A DNA stretch of 37,946 bases, taken from IMG/VR virus record IMGVR_UViG_3300034073_002216, positions 1 through 37,946 of that record; one strand, written 5' to 3'. This document shows, piece by piece, positions 36,698-37,946 of this stretch. The notes beneath the pieces were generated by a model, which saw only the letters and a program-made list of their open reading frames with translations, was not told the origin of the DNA and made no database searches. How positions within the stretch are numbered: position 1 is the first letter of the stretch; every line of letters begins with the position of its first letter. The translations under genes were made by a program, and so were the position numbers. Origin of the DNA: a virus.

Positions 36698-37240
36698 TTA
36701 CCTGTCTTTATTGGGTGGCTTTTCGATGCTGACGGACTCGACAGTACCTGCTGGCGCTTCAATCGGAACCCAAGCGCGAGAATATTTATGTTCGCCAATG
36801 TTTGCTTTCTTAATAATTGTTCCATCAAGCAGCAAAGAAATTTCGTCGTATTTCATTGACAGCAACTTTTCCAAGTCTTCTTCTGAATATTTCTTACTGA
36901 TTACCAAATCCTTGACCACGCGAGAAACCCGATGCGCCACAAGAGAGCCGCGCCCCCGATTCAGACGCAAATGCATCATTGCTGCTTCGAGCGAATCGCA
37001 ATCTACAAAGACGACAGGTATTTTCTTTGCCTTCTCTTTGATTTGCTTAACTTCTCTCGCCAGCATCCAACGGTGATAGCCATCAATAATTGACCCATCG
37101 CCCTTACGCACAATGATTGGGGTGACGAAACCAAACTCGGACAAAGAAGCAGACAGGACCAAAAGGTCTGGGCGCAAAATATAGTTGCTGTGCCAGTCGC
37201 CTTTCTTTAGTGATTCTGGGTCAACCATTTCAACTTTCAT
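36698..37240 (-). CDS. ParB-like protein
   Basis: I choose the ATG at 37240. GGAG lies 6 bases upstream, while the in-frame ATG at 37246 is immediately next to it and the ORF from 37318 has no signal. The 180-residue protein starts MKVEMVDPESLKKGDWHSN. Residues about 20-58 contain the ParB N-terminal pattern: LRPDLLVLSASLSEFGFVTP, IIVRKGDGSIIDGYHRWMLA. The core D-G-x-H-R-type motif appears as DGYHRW. It overlaps the PAPS-reductase-like gene by 11 bases, so the two are probably translated together. The pair resembles IbrA/IbrB organisation. A role in gene regulation or DNA modification is inferred; partitioning is unlikely in this setting. Confidence 0.82.
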   Translation of the reverse strand: MKVEMVDPESLKKGDWHSNYILRPDLLVLSASLSEFGFVTPIIVRKGDGSIIDGYHRWMLAREVKQIKEKAKKIPVVFVDCDSLEAAMMHLRLNRGRGSLVAHRVSRVVKDLVISKKYSEEDLEKLLSMKYDEISLLLDGTIIKKANIGEHKYSRAWVPIEAPAGTVESVSIEKPPNKDR

Positions 37241-37946
37241 CGTCATCTCCACCTGTTTGTTCGTTCTGCTCCTCAAACTCCAACTCGCGCATTGCGTGAA
37301 CTTTGGTTTTTGGTCCAATCGGTCCAGCAGATATTTGAGCGCCCAATTCGTTCATAAACATTGAACGAATAAGTTGGTACATCGTGTACGACCTGGGGTC
37401 AGCCAAATGCTTTTTTCTGAATTCCGCCACATATGCTTTGGCGCGCTTTGTCTTTGTCGGCCCAATCATGTAGTCGTCAATAAATTGTTTTGCTCCGTCA
37501 AAGCCCAAACTCGCATACTGGTTAATTACTGCTTCCACGTCAAGGTTCTCCCAATACAGGCGTTGTGCGTCAATATACGGGAAACACTGGACTAAGCGGT
37601 CATAGAACTCTGGCTCCGTCCTGACGACATCACCGATACGCCTGATTGCTACAGAATGCAGAGGGATGCCCACCCTGGTGTTGCTTCCAGTTATTGCAGC
37701 CCTGTCGTAGTACTCGCAATAACGCTCTCCATGTTCTTCAATGATGAACTTAAATACGTCTGCCGTCTGCCAGTCGTAGATGACCTTCGCAAACTTAAGA
37801 GGAATGCCCTTTTTCAATTTGTATGGCGTAACGATGTAGTTTTCATGCAATTTCTGAACCAAGGAGCGATACCGAATCATTGACTCATTTGCGCGCACGC
37901 CAGTAATAAAAGCAACACTGCCCTGCTTGCCCTGCATGGTGTAGTA
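37230..37946 (-). CDS. PAPS reductase-like (ATP pyrophosphatase fold) protein, partial
   Basis: The gene is cut by the right edge of the window, with 238 codons visible. The first in-frame ATG (37937) is probably not the real start, because the codons before it are open and the family's SGGKDS N-terminal motif is missing. Visible motifs are VAFITGVRANESMIRYRSLV, VIYDWQTADVFKFIIEEHG and YCEYYDRAAITGSNTRVGIP, characteristic of the C-terminal half of phage PAPS reductase-like proteins. An acidic C-terminal tail (EEQNEQTGGDDDES) follows. The family transfers sulfate- or nucleotide-type groups, but many phage members have unproven substrates. It overlaps the ParB-like gene. Confidence 0.82.
   Translation of the reverse strand, partial: YYTMQGKQGSVAFITGVRANESMIRYRSLVQKLHENYIVTPYKLKKGIPLKFAKVIYDWQTADVFKFIIEEHGERYCEYYDRAAITGSNTRVGIPLHSVAIRRIGDVVRTEPEFYDRLVQCFPYIDAQRLYWENLDVEAVINQYASLGFDGAKQFIDDYMIGPTKTKRAKAYVAEFRKKHLADPRSYTMYQLIRSMFMNELGAQISAGPIGPKTKVHAMRELEFEEQNEQTGGDDDES

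Overview
The window is the late structural region of a tailed bacterial virus with a contractile tail (a myovirus). Every supported gene lies on the minus strand, so transcription runs from the right end to the left. The genes are packed with very small gaps or with TAATG and ATGA stop/start overlaps. The order is neck, tail sheath, tail tube, tail assembly chaperone, tape measure, baseplate and then fibres, which is typical of contractile-tail phages. The portal, terminase and capsid genes are not here and presumably lie beyond the right edge. The host cannot be fixed from the sequence. An r1t-type holin and a tape measure carrying an M15-like peptidase suggest a Gram-positive, possibly actinobacterial, host. 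The moderate GC and glycine-rich adhesins resemble phages from aquatic metagenomes. This is a weak inference.

Regions in transcription order: (1) 37946-36451 is an accessory end, with the C-terminal part of a PAPS-reductase-like protein, a ParB-like protein overlapping it, and a tiny Arg/Gly-rich protein. (2) 36416-34021 is the neck: head-tail adaptor, Mu gpG/HK97 gp10-like protein, probable tail terminator and an unknown protein. (3) 33976-26458 is the tail: sheath, tube, an assembly chaperone with a probable -1 frameshift extension, and a 1582-residue tape measure ending in an M15-like peptidase domain. (4) 26454-20121 is the baseplate: tail/hub protein, gp27/gpD-like hub, OB-fold spike protein, gp25-like wedge, J-like wedge and gpI-like protein. 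(5) 20087-19872 is a small holin, followed by a gap with two inverted repeats. (6) 19804-1 is an unusually large fibre and adhesin region of about 20 kb that runs off the left edge.

The fibre region is the most interesting part. About twenty genes are assembled from a small set of recurring parts: an N-terminal module beginning M-P/A-I/L-D/S-FPxSP, a second module with KPGVCTSS and RPxxP, decapeptide repeats, FN3 domains, collagen-like Gly-X-Thr repeats, small 111-118-residue beta proteins and large polyglycine-rich domains. The order [collagen-like or short fibre base] - [111-118 aa protein] - [glycine-rich protein] occurs three times. This suggests repeated duplication and divergence to give a multi-part adhesin apparatus. 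No stretch longer than 300 bases lacks a gene. No RNA gene, integrase, reverse transcriptase, insertion sequence or CRISPR array was recognised.
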